Below, piece after piece: positions 1 to 8,300 of a DNA stretch of 64,000 nt (its first letter is position 1; each line of letters opens with the position of its first letter). Source of the stretch: Peptoclostridium acidaminophilum DSM 3953. GTDB lineage: Bacteria > Bacillota > Clostridia > Peptostreptococcales > Peptostreptococcaceae. The DNA is taken from the NCBI RefSeq assembly GCF_000597865.1, contig NZ_CP007452.1, forward strand, positions 1,247,183 to 1,311,182, written 5' to 3'. The notes beneath the pieces are model-generated. The model ran no database searches. It was not told where the DNA came from and saw nothing but the letters and a program-made list of their open reading frames with translations. The translations under genes and the position numbers were made by a program.

Positions 1-294
1 GTAGATGTAAAGTTCCAAACATACGGCTGCGCCTCTGCCATTGCAAGTTCAAGCATGGCGACTGAAATGATAAAGGGCAAGACTATACAAGAGGCTCTTA
101 GTGTTACAAACAAGGACGTTATAAATGCGCTTGGAGGCCTTCCAGCTCCCAAGATTCACTGCTCTGTGCTGGCTGAGCAGACAATAAAAAGAGCCATACT
201 TGACTATGCAAAGAAGCACAACATCACAATCGAAGGCATTGACAGCAAGATACTTGAAGACGATGTCCATGACCACGGACATGACGAAGAATAG
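1..294 (+). CDS. iscU: Iron-sulfur cluster scaffold protein, IscU/NifU-like (3' part)
   Basis: The reading frame is open from the first base, so the gene starts upstream of the window and only about 97 C-terminal residues are seen. The sequence contains the IscU/NifU-type segment [19 protein letters not shown], in which the Cys is one of the cluster-ligating cysteines, followed by the conserved KIHCSVLAE segment with another ligand Cys. The family assembles [2Fe-2S] clusters in the cytoplasm using sulfur from the cysteine desulfurase IscS. The tail ends in a His/Asp/Glu-rich stretch. The next gene, mnmA, also takes sulfur from IscS, so the usual iscR-iscS-iscU-mnmA order is likely, though the upstream genes cannot be seen. 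Confidence 0.9.
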   Translation, partial: VDVKFQTYGCASAIASSSMATEMIKGKTIQEALSVTNKDVINALGGLPAPKIHCSVLAEQTIKRAILDYAKKHNITIEGIDSKILEDDVHDHGHDEE

Positions 295-303
295 AAGAAT
301 ACT

Positions 304-331
304 AAAAAGACCTGGAAAACAGGTCTTTTTT
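304..331 (+). terminator. Rho-independent terminator after iscU
   Basis: Stem AGACCTG / CAGGTCT with a short GAAAA loop and a run of Ts. It lies between iscU and mnmA. Confidence 0.85.
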
Positions 332-401
332 CTTGATAAAGGCATATCCATGATGTAGTATTAATTATTATGTAAATATGAAATTGAAGACAGGTGGTAA
401 T

Positions 402-1478
402 ATGAATAATAAAGTTATGATTGGAATGAGCGGAGGCGTTGACAGTTCCGTTGCCGCATATTTGCTAAAGGAGCAGGGCTACGAGGTCATAGGCGTGTTT
501 ATGAAGCTTTGGGAAGGCCGCGGTGAGAGTGAGAGGGCATGCTGCTCTCTTTCAGCGGCTGAGGATGCACGAAGGGTTGCAGACAGGATAGGAATACCGT
601 TTTACGTTATAAACATGAAAAAGCCTTTCATGGATAAGGTGGTTGATTATTTTGTGGACGAATATCTGCAGGGCAGAACTCCAAACCCATGCATAGCATG
701 CAACAAGCACATTAAGTTTGACGAATTTCTAAAGAAGGCTATAATGCTTGGCTGCGACCATGTTGCTACAGGCCACTATGCAAAGGTGGAGTACAGCAGC
801 GAGCATGGAAGGTTTTTGCTAAAAAAATCGGCAACTGACGAAAAGGACCAGACTTACGCGCTCTACAACATGACCCAGGAGCAGCTCAGCAGGACCGTGC
901 TCCCGCTTGGAACCTACAACAAGGGCGAAATCAGAGAGATAGCATCCAGCATAGGTCTCGTCACTGCAAACAAGCCAGACAGCCAGGAGATATGCTTTGT
1001 TGAAGACGATGACTACGCGTCATTCGTAAAAAACATGTCGAAAAAGAAAATACAGCCCGGCAACTTCGTTGACAGGCAGGGAAATGTGCTCGGAAGGCAT
1101 GAAGGCATCATAAAATATACGATAGGCCAAAGAAAGGGACTTGGAATAGCCCTTGGATGGCCGGCATATGTGGTAGACATCGATCCGAAGACAAATTCAG
1201 TGGTGCTTGGCACAAACGAAGATGTATTCAAAAAAGGTCTTGTGGCGGGGGACATCAACGTGATACCGTACGAGAAGATTGAAGACGGTATGAAGGTGCA
1301 GGCCAAGGTCAGATACAACGCCAGGCCCAAACCCGCAACTGTTTACAATATGGACGACGGCAGAATCAAGGTGGTGTTTGACGATAGGGAAAGGGCCATA
1401 ACCCCTGGACAGTCTGTTGTCATGTATCAAGGCGATATAGTAGTGGGCGGGGGAATAATCGAAAGCTCACTGGAGTAA
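402..1478 (+). CDS. mnmA: tRNA-specific 2-thiouridylase MnmA
   Basis: MnmA thiolates U34 of tRNA-Glu, -Gln and -Lys using ATP and sulfur relayed from IscS. The PP-loop SGGVDSS is at residues 10-16. The catalytic cysteine pair is Cys97 (in TPNPCIAC) and Cys198 (in SQEICFV). The ATGHYAK motif follows the first Cys. Length is 358 aa, normal for the family. An in-frame ATG lies 24 bases upstream at 378, but 402 is preferred because AGGTGG sits just before it and SGGVDSS then falls at its usual distance from the N terminus. It follows the Fe-S scaffold gene after a terminator, which fits shared sulfur metabolism. Confidence 0.95.
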   Translation: MNNKVMIGMSGGVDSSVAAYLLKEQGYEVIGVFMKLWEGRGESERACCSLSAAEDARRVADRIGIPFYVINMKKPFMDKVVDYFVDEYLQGRTPNPCIACNKHIKFDEFLKKAIMLGCDHVATGHYAKVEYSSEHGRFLLKKSATDEKDQTYALYNMTQEQLSRTVLPLGTYNKGEIREIASSIGLVTANKPDSQEICFVEDDDYASFVKNMSKKKIQPGNFVDRQGNVLGRHEGIIKYTIGQRKGLGIALGWPAYVVDIDPKTNSVVLGTNEDVFKKGLVAGDINVIPYEKIEDGMKVQAKVRYNARPKPATVYNMDDGRIKVVFDDRERAITPGQSVVMYQGDIVVGGGIIESSLE

Positions 1479-1493
1479 TTAAAGACTACCATA

Positions 1494-1522
1494 TTGACAC
1501 ATCAAGACCCGTTGTATTAATA
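1494..1522 (+). promoter_or_regulatory. Candidate sigma-A promoter for alaS
   Basis: A consensus -35 TTGACA at 1494-1499 is followed by an AT-rich stretch with several -10-like hexamers (TATTAA at spacing 15, TTAATA at spacing 17). The -10 choice is ambiguous. Confidence 0.45.
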
Positions 1523-1576
1523 TTTATATTAATAGCTTGCCGCTGTTTAAATGCTTAATAAACGGGATAAACATAT

Positions 1577-1618
1577 AATCCCTGGCCAGATTTTAACTGT
1601 GGCGAGGGATTTATTTTT
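1577..1618 (+). terminator. Leader hairpin before alaS (terminator or attenuator)
   Basis: A 12-bp stem with one mismatch (AATCCCTGGCCA paired with TGGCGAGGGATT) is followed by TTATTTTTA. It lies between the candidate alaS promoter and the start codon, so a transcript from that promoter must pass it. No T-box motif is present. Confidence 0.5.
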
Positions 1619-1645
1619 AGGTGATAAACTTTAAGGAGGCAGTGT

Positions 1646-4285
1646 ATGAAAAAGTTAGGGCTAAATGAATTGAGAAAAATGTTTTTAGACTTTTTTGAAT
1701 CAAAAGATCACTATGTGCGCAGCAGCTATCCGCTGGTGCCTGAAAACGACGAGAGTCTGCTTCTCATAAACGCAGGAATGGCCCCTATGAAGGCGTATTT
1801 CATGGGAAAAGAAACGCCTCCTAACAAGAGAATGGCAACATGTCAAAAGTGCATAAGGACTGGCGACATCGATAACGTGGGAATAACGGCAAGACACGCC
1901 ACTTTTTTTGAAATGCTTGGAAACTTTTCTTTCGGGGACTATTTTAAGAGAGAATCCATACAGTGGGGTTGGGAGTTCGTAACAGAGCACCTTCAGATAC
2001 CTCAGGACAAGCTCTGGGTTACTGTATATGAGGAAGATGATGAAGCTTATGACATATGGAACAAGGAAGTCGGCGTACCTGCAGATAAGATTGTAAGACT
2101 GGGCAAGGCCGACAACTTTTGGGAAATAGGAGTGGGACCCTGCGGTCCGTGCTCGGAGATATACTTCGACAGGGGAGAAAAGTACGGCTGCGGCAGCGAA
2201 GACTGCAAGCCAGGTTGCGACTGCGACAGATACCTTGAGTTCTGGAATCACGTATTCACACAGTTCGACAAGGATGAAAACGGTGTTTACCATCCGTTGC
2301 CAAATCCAAACATAGACACAGGAATGGGACTTGAAAGAATAGCATGCATAATGCAGGGCGTAGGCACCATATTCGAGGTAGACACTATAGACCACATACT
2401 AAAGGGCGTATGTGAGATTTCAGGAGCTCAGTACGGTAAAGAGCGCAAGACTGACATCTCCGTAAGGATAATAACAGACCACATAAGGGCTGTGACGTTC
2501 ATGATAGGGGACGGGGTTCTTCCATCAAATGAGGGCAGAGGCTATGTGCTTAGAAGGCTTTTAAGAAGGGCTGCAAGGCACGGCAGGCTGCTTGGAATCA
2601 AGGGTGCTTTCCTTTGCGATCTTATGGACAAGGTGGTAGAGATAAGCAGCGACGCTTATCCGGAACTCAGAGAAAAGCGCGAGTACATCAGGAAGGTACT
2701 CAATGTGGAAGAGGACAGATTTGAAGAGACAATTGACCAGGGCATGGAGATCTTAAAAGGCTACATGGAAAGCCTCAAAGAAGCCGGCAAGAATATAATA
2801 CCAGGAGAGGATGCATTCAGGCTCTACGACACATATGGCTTCCCAATAGATCTGACAAAGGAGATAGCCAGCGAAGAGGGCTTTGCCGTAGATGAAGCTG
2901 TCTTTGAAAAGGAAATGGAAGACCAGAGAGAAAGAGCCAGAAGCGCAAGAGGCGAAATGGAGGGCGCGGGCTGGAAAGAAGACGTGTTTGCAAGCCTGGA
3001 TCCTGCCATAAAGAGCGAATTCCTCGGTTACGAAACCCTCGAGGTAGAGGCTAAGGTGCTTGCTATAATAACCGAGGGCGGCATATCGGAAAGCATCAGT
3101 GAAGGTGAAAAGGGCATAGTCATACTTGACAGGACACCTTTCTATGCCGAAAGCGGCGGCCAGGCAGGCGACCAGGGAATAATAGAGGGTGAAAATTTCT
3201 TAGCTGAAGTTGAAGACACACAAAAGGGTCTCAATGACAGAATACACCATGAAGTATTTGTCAAAAAAGGCAAGCTCAGCGTAGGTCAAAGTGTCAAGCT
3301 TTCTGTAGTGGAAGAAATCAGGATGGCTACAGCCAGAAACCATACTGCGACACATATGCTTCAAACCGCGCTCAGGAAGGTTCTGGGCGAGCATGTAGAA
3401 CAGTCGGGCTCGCAGGTCAACCACGAAAAACTAAGATTCGACTTTACTCATTTTGAGTCTATATCAAAAGAGCAGCTACTTGAGGTTGAAAAGATAGTCA
3501 ACATAAACATACTCAAGTCGCACGGCATAGAGGTAAAAAGCACAACAATCGATGAAGCCAAAAAAAGCGGAGCCACTGCGCTGTTTGGAGAAAAATACGG
3601 CGACATAGTCAGAATGGTTAAAATGGGAGACTATTCGACAGAGCTTTGCGGAGGAACTCACCTTGAGAATACTGCGCAGGTTGGACTTTTCAGGATAATA
3701 TCAGAAAGCGGAATAGCTGCCGGAGTAAGAAGGATAGAGGCTGTAACGGGAATGGCAGTCTACAACATGCTAAACCACAAGCAGCAGGTAATAGACAGTG
3801 CATGCACAGCGCTCAAGACAAAGGAAGACAACATAGTGCACAGAGCTGAAGGTGTAATGCAGCATGTGAGGGAGCTTGAAAAGGAAGTAGAGGAGCTTAA
3901 ATCCAAGCTGTTCTCAAACTCGCTCGATGAAATACTTGGCAACAAGGCGTCAGTTGACGGCGTTGACTACATTGTACAGAGGATGGACGGCCAGGATATG
4001 GACTCTCTAAGGGCAAATGCTGACAAGATCAGAGACAAGATGGCTTCAGGAGTAGTAGTTCTGGCAGGGGCCGAAGGAGACAAGGTGAATTTTGTGGCCA
4101 CGGTTACAAAGGACCTTGTTGGAAAAGGCCTCAATGCAGGCAGCATAGTCAAGGAAGCAGCAAAGATAACAGGCGGAGGCGGAGGCGGCAAGCCTAACAT
4201 GGCCCAAGCCGGAGGCAGAGACGTATCCAAGCTGGATGAGGCTTTGTCTGCAATCCCGGGGATAATAAAGGCCCAGATAAAATAA
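1646..4285 (+). CDS. alaS: Alanyl-tRNA synthetase
   Basis: This class II synthetase charges tRNA-Ala in the cytoplasm. At 879 aa it is full length. The N-terminal catalytic domain begins with LRKMFLDFFESKDH and includes the class II motif 2 region (TFFEMLGNFSFGDYFK). The editing domain carries the zinc-binding HTATH motif and, later, CGGTH. The C-terminal domain ends with the Gly-rich segment TGGGGGGKPNMAQAGG. AAGGAGG precedes the ATG at 1646. It is followed by a strong palindromic terminator-like hairpin, so it may be a single-gene unit. Confidence 0.98.
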   Translation: MKKLGLNELRKMFLDFFESKDHYVRSSYPLVPENDESLLLINAGMAPMKAYFMGKETPPNKRMATCQKCIRTGDIDNVGITARHATFFEMLGNFSFGDYFKRESIQWGWEFVTEHLQIPQDKLWVTVYEEDDEAYDIWNKEVGVPADKIVRLGKADNFWEIGVGPCGPCSEIYFDRGEKYGCGSEDCKPGCDCDRYLEFWNHVFTQFDKDENGVYHPLPNPNIDTGMGLERIACIMQGVGTIFEVDTIDHILKGVCEISGAQYGKERKTDISVRIITDHIRAVTFMIGDGVLPSNEGRGYVLRRLLRRAARHGRLLGIKGAFLCDLMDKVVEISSDAYPELREKREYIRKVLNVEEDRFEETIDQGMEILKGYMESLKEAGKNIIPGEDAFRLYDTYGFPIDLTKEIASEEGFAVDEAVFEKEMEDQRERARSARGEMEGAGWKEDVFASLDPAIKSEFLGYETLEVEAKVLAIITEGGISESISEGEKGIVILDRTPFYAESGGQAGDQGIIEGENFLAEVEDTQKGLNDRIHHEVFVKKGKLSVGQSVKLSVVEEIRMATARNHTATHMLQTALRKVLGEHVEQSGSQVNHEKLRFDFTHFESISKEQLLEVEKIVNINILKSHGIEVKSTTIDEAKKSGATALFGEKYGDIVRMVKMGDYSTELCGGTHLENTAQVGLFRIISESGIAAGVRRIEAVTGMAVYNMLNHKQQVIDSACTALKTKEDNIVHRAEGVMQHVRELEKEVEELKSKLFSNSLDEILGNKASVDGVDYIVQRMDGQDMDSLRANADKIRDKMASGVVVLAGAEGDKVNFVATVTKDLVGKGLNAGSIVKEAAKITGGGGGGKPNMAQAGGRDVSKLDEALSAIPGIIKAQIK

Positions 4286-4303
4286 AAGAACATAATGCAT
4301 TCC

Positions 4304-4330
4304 AAGGGGCAGGTTAACCTGCCCCTTGTT
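4304..4330 (+). terminator. Hairpin after alaS
   Basis: A perfect 24-base palindrome (arms AAGGGGCAGGTT / AACCTGCCCCTT) is followed by GTT. The T-run is poor, but the position suits a terminator. Confidence 0.65.
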
Positions 4331-4416
4331 AAGTGGAGCAAATGATGATACAACCTTAAAAAACGGGGCATATATGTGATATAATGGTTAATGAAATAAC
4401 TAAAGGGGTGATATTT

Positions 4417-4674
4417 ATGAACTTTAACAATGAAAGCACAATGAAATTTGAAGCTGTAAAGGACGAAAACATGACTCCAAGGGTGGTACTTGAGACTGTT
4501 TATGAGGCTCTCAAGGAGAAAGGCTATAATCCCATCAATCAGATGGTTGGCTACCTGCTCTCTGGAGACCCGACGTATATAACAAGCCACAAAAATGCCA
4601 GAAGCATAATAAGAAAAGTCGAAAGAGACGAGCTGCTGGAAGAAATCCTAACTGAATATCTTAAAGGAAAGTAG
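4417..4674 (+). CDS. ireB: IreB family regulatory phosphoprotein (UPF0297/DUF965)
   Basis: This small (85 aa) cytoplasmic protein belongs to the family of Enterococcus IreB, a substrate of the PASTA-type Ser/Thr kinase/phosphatase pair that affects cephalosporin resistance. The family core [31 protein letters not shown]...ARSIIRK is intact, and Thr/Ser residues near the N terminus could be phosphorylation sites. An upstream in-frame ATG at 4384 is disfavoured because GGGGTGA lies just before 4417. In many Firmicutes it sits directly before ruvX and a DUF1292 gene. Here one large extra gene separates it from ruvX. Confidence 0.92.
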   Translation: MNFNNESTMKFEAVKDENMTPRVVLETVYEALKEKGYNPINQMVGYLLSGDPTYITSHKNARSIIRKVERDELLEEILTEYLKGK

Positions 4675-4685
4675 GCGGTATCCAG

Positions 4686-6839
4686 GTGAGAAAAACAATT
4701 TTTGCGACTTTCATGTGCATAGCCATGCTCTTTAGTCTGGCATCGGGCAATTCTGCGTATGCAGCCCCAAAGGGCAAGGTTATAGTAATAGTTGCAAACA
4801 GAATGGGAATGCAGCAGCTGCTTGAAATACAAGTGTTAAAGAGCGAGCTTGAAAAGCGCGGCTATGCAGGCCTTATGAATATACGGGGCTCGAAGGGAAC
4901 AAGCGATGTAAGGTCGTATGCATCGATAGGCTGGGGCTCGAGGGCATATTTGGACGCTGAGGATGTTGACATCAGGACAAAGGACCTGCTGGAGCAGGAT
5001 GTGTTCAAAAGAAGGACTGCAATGGAGCCAATGGACATAAACAACATCGGCATCAATACCATCAAAGCAAAGGCGCTTGAAGGCGAATACAGCGTATTTC
5101 CAGGAATGCTGGGGGAGGAACTCAAAAATAACGGACTTGGCATATCGGTTGTAGGCAATGCGGACACCGACATGGAAAAGGTAAGGTATTCGGCTCTCAT
5201 GGCCATGGACAAGGACGGCAACGTGCCCTCAGGCGAGATAGAAGATATAAACAAGCCGGATTCCAGAATGCCATTTGGAATAGCAACGGACTATGAAAAG
5301 CTCAAAAAATATACGCAGGAGTACTACGAAAAGTCTGAAGTTACAATTGTGGAACTTGGCGACACATACAGGCTTGACGCGTATAGGCCGTATCTCAACG
5401 ACAAGGCCTACGGAATAATGCAAAAGAACATATACAAGAGCGCAAACGACTATATAGGCTATGTCCTGGGAAGCCTTGCATCTGAAAATGACAGGGTATA
5501 TGTGCTTGCGCCGCACACAAGGCTGGCCGACTACAAGAATTACCAGAGGCTGGCTCCAATAATGATATTTGACGGCGAAGAGTCGGGCATTGCATATTCT
5601 GATACCACAAGAAGAGAAGGCGTTATAGGCAACATCGACGTGGCGGCTGATATACTCGATTATTTCGGAATCAGATCGGAGCTCGCCTCGGGCAAGCCGA
5701 TAGAGGCCAAGCCGAAGGCAGCTGCGCTTTCATACCTTGAAAAGGAGTATGCAAAGATAGCGTCCACCTACCAGGTGAGAATTCCGGCGCTTTATACTTA
5801 TGCCGTATTTGAAATGCTGCTTTGGATAAGCGTATTCATATGCATAATGAAGAAGGACAGGGTAAAAAGCAAGTATTTCAACATTCTCTCAAAGTCGCTT
5901 CAGTTCACGGGAGTGGTTCCTTTTGTGATGCTCATAGAGCCCGCATTTGGAATTGTGTCAAAGGCTTGGACTGTGGCATTTATATTGGCAGTCTCGGCAG
6001 TAATATACTTTGTAATGCGCAGAACGCTTAAAACAGATCTCGACAGACTCATATTCCTGAGCGTATTAAACGGCGCAGGAATACTTTGTGACGCCGTGCT
6101 CGGGCAGGAGATGATAAAGCGTTCAATACTCGGATATGACTCTATAATAGGTGCAAGATATTATGGCATAGGCAATGAGTATATGGGGATTCTAATAGGA
6201 GCCGCCCTGCTTGGCGTCTCTGGACTATTGCAAAAAGGCAAGATAAAAAAGAGCGCAGCAGCTGCAATTCTTGTCGTCACAATGGCAATACTCGGCTTCC
6301 CCAAAATTGGAGCCAATGTGGGCGGACTGATAACGGCAGCCACATGCTTTTTGCTGTTCGTACTCAAAGCATATGATGTAAAGATAGACTTCAAGAGGAT
6401 AATCTTAATAGGCTGCTTTGTTGTCGGCGTCGTGGTTGCAATGGCGCTGCTTGACATATATGTGCTGGGCAGCAAGTCTCACCTTGCAGGTGCCATACAA
6501 AGCATAGGCGAAGGCGGACCTCAGGTGATAGTTCAAATCATACAAAGAAAGATTGAGATGAACTACAGGCTAATAGGCGCGTCCATATGGAGCAAGGTAT
6601 TCATAATAGCTCTCCTGATTGTAGGAATACTATTCTACAGACCGTTTGGAATACTAAAGACAATATGCAGCGAAAATCCATGGCTTGCCAAGGGATGGAT
6701 TTCAATAATAGTGGGAAGTTTTGTGGGTTTTGTAGTCAATGACTCGGGAGTTGTAGCAGCGGCTACTAGCATATCGTTTGTAATAATTTCGGCGCTTGTG
6801 CTTTCAATGAATAAAATAGTATCTGAAAAAACCAGCTAG
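4686..6839 (+). CDS. Exported polytopic membrane protein with alkaline-phosphatase-like ectodomain, function unknown
   Basis: Not recognised as a named family. It starts with GTG behind AGGCGG and encodes 717 aa. Residues 1-27 form a signal peptide ending SAYA-A. Residues about 30-345 look like an extracytoplasmic globular domain of the alkaline phosphatase/phosphoglyceromutase fold (opening GKVIVIVANRMG, a G-S/T-rich segment RGSKGTSDVRSYASIG, and the late segment YVLAPHTRLADY), but a metal site cannot be assigned with confidence. From about residue 365 to the end there are roughly 10-11 hydrophobic segments, with polar motifs GIGNEYMGILIGA, GFPKIGANVGG and VNDSGVVAAATS. The gene is tightly packed between ireB (11 bases before) and ruvX (15 bases after), so it is probably cotranscribed. 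A role in envelope chemistry is inference. Confidence 0.6.
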   Translation: MRKTIFATFMCIAMLFSLASGNSAYAAPKGKVIVIVANRMGMQQLLEIQVLKSELEKRGYAGLMNIRGSKGTSDVRSYASIGWGSRAYLDAEDVDIRTKDLLEQDVFKRRTAMEPMDINNIGINTIKAKALEGEYSVFPGMLGEELKNNGLGISVVGNADTDMEKVRYSALMAMDKDGNVPSGEIEDINKPDSRMPFGIATDYEKLKKYTQEYYEKSEVTIVELGDTYRLDAYRPYLNDKAYGIMQKNIYKSANDYIGYVLGSLASENDRVYVLAPHTRLADYKNYQRLAPIMIFDGEESGIAYSDTTRREGVIGNIDVAADILDYFGIRSELASGKPIEAKPKAAALSYLEKEYAKIASTYQVRIPALYTYAVFEMLLWISVFICIMKKDRVKSKYFNILSKSLQFTGVVPFVMLIEPAFGIVSKAWTVAFILAVSAVIYFVMRRTLKTDLDRLIFLSVLNGAGILCDAVLGQEMIKRSILGYDSIIGARYYGIGNEYMGILIGAALLGVSGLLQKGKIKKSAAAAILVVTMAILGFPKIGANVGGLITAATCFLLFVLKAYDVKIDFKRIILIGCFVVGVVVAMALLDIYVLGSKSHLAGAIQSIGEGGPQVIVQIIQRKIEMNYRLIGASIWSKVFIIALLIVGILFYRPFGILKTICSENPWLAKGWISIIVGSFVGFVVNDSGVVAAATSISFVIISALVLSMNKIVSEKTS

Positions 6840-6854
6840 CCATTTGGAGGTAAA

Positions 6855-7276
6855 ATGCATAAAAAAATGGGATTAGACGTAGGCGACAAGACAATAGGAG
6901 TTGCTCTCAGCGATATGATGGGGATTACGGCACAGCCGCTCAAGACTATCAGAAGAAAAAACTATGAAAAGGACTTTGACGAGCTCATTCAGATAATAAA
7001 GTCAAACTCCGTTGATGAAATAATATCAGGCTTGCCAAAGAACATGAACGGCACTCTTGGACCTCAGGGAGAAAAGGTCATTAAATTCATCGAAAAGCTC
7101 CAGGGGGTAATTGATATCAAAGTGGAGTACTGGGATGAGAGGCTCACAACAGTTGCAGCCCAACGGGCTCTACTCGAGGCCGACATGAGCAGGGAAAAAA
7201 GAAAAAAGTAGTGGACATGGTGGCTGCAGCCCTTATACTGCAGGGATACCTTGACATGAAGAATATGAAAAAATAA
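6855..7276 (+). CDS. ruvX: RuvX/YqgF family Holliday-junction resolvase-like nuclease, read through an apparent -1 frameshift
   Basis: YqgF/RuvX proteins are RNase-H-fold nucleases tied to rRNA maturation or junction resolution. The zero frame begins [20 protein letters not shown] (catalytic Asp8) and includes [13 protein letters not shown] and DERLTT, but stops with TAG at 7209 after 118 residues. The missing C-terminal helix with the conserved VDxxAAxxIL motif lies in the -1 frame and runs to TAA at 7274, giving a 140-aa protein of normal family length. The junction is the heptamer A AAA AAG at 7202-7208, correctly phased for -1 slippage (AGA AAA AAG TAG). An SD-like AGGGA lies 7 bases upstream, and a CTGCAG/CTGCAG hairpin (7224-7243) lies downstream. 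Either programmed frameshifting or a one-A deletion or sequencing error would explain this. Confidence 0.85.
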
Positions 7277-7288
7277 GGAGAGATAACA

Positions 7289-7540
7289 GTGGAAGACAAC
7301 AAGATAATATTGCTTGACGAAGAAGGCAATGAAATGGAATTTGAAATAATAATGACGCTGGATGTTGAAGGCGTTGAATACGCAATACTAGCCCAGGAGG
7401 GCGACGAAGAATCTGCAGTTGTGCTCAGGATGGACTATGACGCAGATGGAGAGCTGATGCTAGTGCCTATAGAGGACGACGAGGAGTATGAAAACGTAGT
7501 GAGCGCCTATGAAGTGCTTGCAGAAGAGGAAGAGCTGTAG
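7289..7540 (+). CDS. DUF1292 family protein (YrzB-like)
   Basis: A very acidic 83-aa protein of the DUF1292 family (typical core: LLDEEGNEMEFEIIMTLDVEGVEYAIL ... EDDEEYENVVSAYEVL). Molecular function is unknown. It starts with GTG behind AAGGAGAG, 12 bases after the frameshifted end of ruvX. The ireB-ruvX-DUF1292 neighbourhood is widely conserved in Firmicutes and supports a shared operon. Confidence 0.85.
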   Translation: MEDNKIILLDEEGNEMEFEIIMTLDVEGVEYAILAQEGDEESAVVLRMDYDADGELMLVPIEDDEEYENVVSAYEVLAEEEEL

Positions 7541-7556
7541 TTTTTAAGGTCGAAGG

Positions 7557-7590
7557 GACAGATGCCCAAAAAGAGGTATCTGTCTTTTTG
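7557..7590 (+). terminator. Rho-independent terminator after the DUF1292 gene
   Basis: Stem GACAGAT / ATCTGTC followed by TTTTTG. Confidence 0.75.
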
Positions 7591-7607
7591 TATGTGACAA
7601 ATAGCTG

Positions 7608-7636
7608 TTGACAGTTGTCTTTTATTGCCATATAAT
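7608..7636 (+). promoter_or_regulatory. Consensus sigma-A promoter of fur
   Basis: TTGACA (7608-7613), 17-base spacer, TATAAT (7631-7636). The start codon of fur is 48 bases downstream of the -10. The leader is AT-rich (AAATGATATTG), but a clean Fur box is not evident. Confidence 0.85.
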
Positions 7637-7683
7637 TATTTTAAATGATATTGTTTTTTAAATGAAAATAAAGGTGATTATAT

Positions 7684-8130
7684 ATGGACACAAGCTTCGA
7701 TATTATAAAGGAAAGGCTCAAGGACAAGGGTCTCAAGTTTACTCCTCAGAGAAGAAACGTCATAGACACTGTCGTAGAGTCAACCGGAAGACATTTGAAT
7801 ATAGAGGAAATATACAATATAGTCAAGAAAAAATGTCCCGAAATCGGTCTTGCAACCGTATACAGGACTATACAGCTGCTTGATGATATAAATGTACTGT
7901 CAAAACTCGACTTGAATGACGGCTGCATAAGGTATGAGTTATCGATCAACAACGATGACTATCACAGCCACCATCATCTCATATGCAGGGAGTGCGGCGA
8001 GGTCATAGAGGTCAAGGAAGACCTGCTCGAAATGCTTGAAAATACAATAGAGCAAAACTACAATTTCAAGATATATGACCATGACCTTAGGGTGTTTGGC
8101 ATATGTTCAAAATGTAGAAAGTCTGAATAG
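7684..8130 (+). CDS. fur: Fur family metal-dependent transcriptional repressor
   Basis: A 148-aa Fur-family regulator. The N-terminal winged helix is LKFTPQRRNVIDTVVES ... CPEIGLATVYRTIQLL. The metal-binding region contains HSHHHLICRECGEVIE with a structural zinc CxxC (CREC) and a second C-terminal CSKC pair, both conserved in the family. Whether the metal is Fe (Fur), Zn (Zur) or peroxide sensing (PerR) is not settled by sequence. The PerR-diagnostic His/Asp pattern was not resolved. It has its own consensus promoter and its own terminator, so it is monocistronic. The encapsulated ferritin genes at 40.2 kb would be plausible targets. Confidence 0.9.
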   Translation: MDTSFDIIKERLKDKGLKFTPQRRNVIDTVVESTGRHLNIEEIYNIVKKKCPEIGLATVYRTIQLLDDINVLSKLDLNDGCIRYELSINNDDYHSHHHLICRECGEVIEVKEDLLEMLENTIEQNYNFKIYDHDLRVFGICSKCRKSE

Positions 8131-8145
8131 GTGACATAGTTTATA

Positions 8146-8172
8146 AAGACCTGGGAAGCCCGGTCTTTTTTA
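8146..8172 (+). terminator. Rho-independent terminator after fur
   Basis: AAGACC-T-GGG / CCC-GGTCTT stem with one bulged T, followed by a T-run. Confidence 0.8.
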
Positions 8173-8300
8173 TTTTGATGCTTTCACGGTTTTATGCTAA
8201 AATTGTTATGAGAAGAGTTATAGATGACCGGCTATTATCTGTGGCTCGCCAATCAAATGTGCGGAATAAAATCGGACAATAAAACATAGGAGGAGATAGT

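Noticed and set aside
7195-7201. A second AAAAAAG heptamer in ruvX just upstream of the candidate slip site
   Set aside because: It is out of phase: the zero-frame codons there are GAA AAA AGA, so the X XXY YYZ pattern for -1 slippage is not met.
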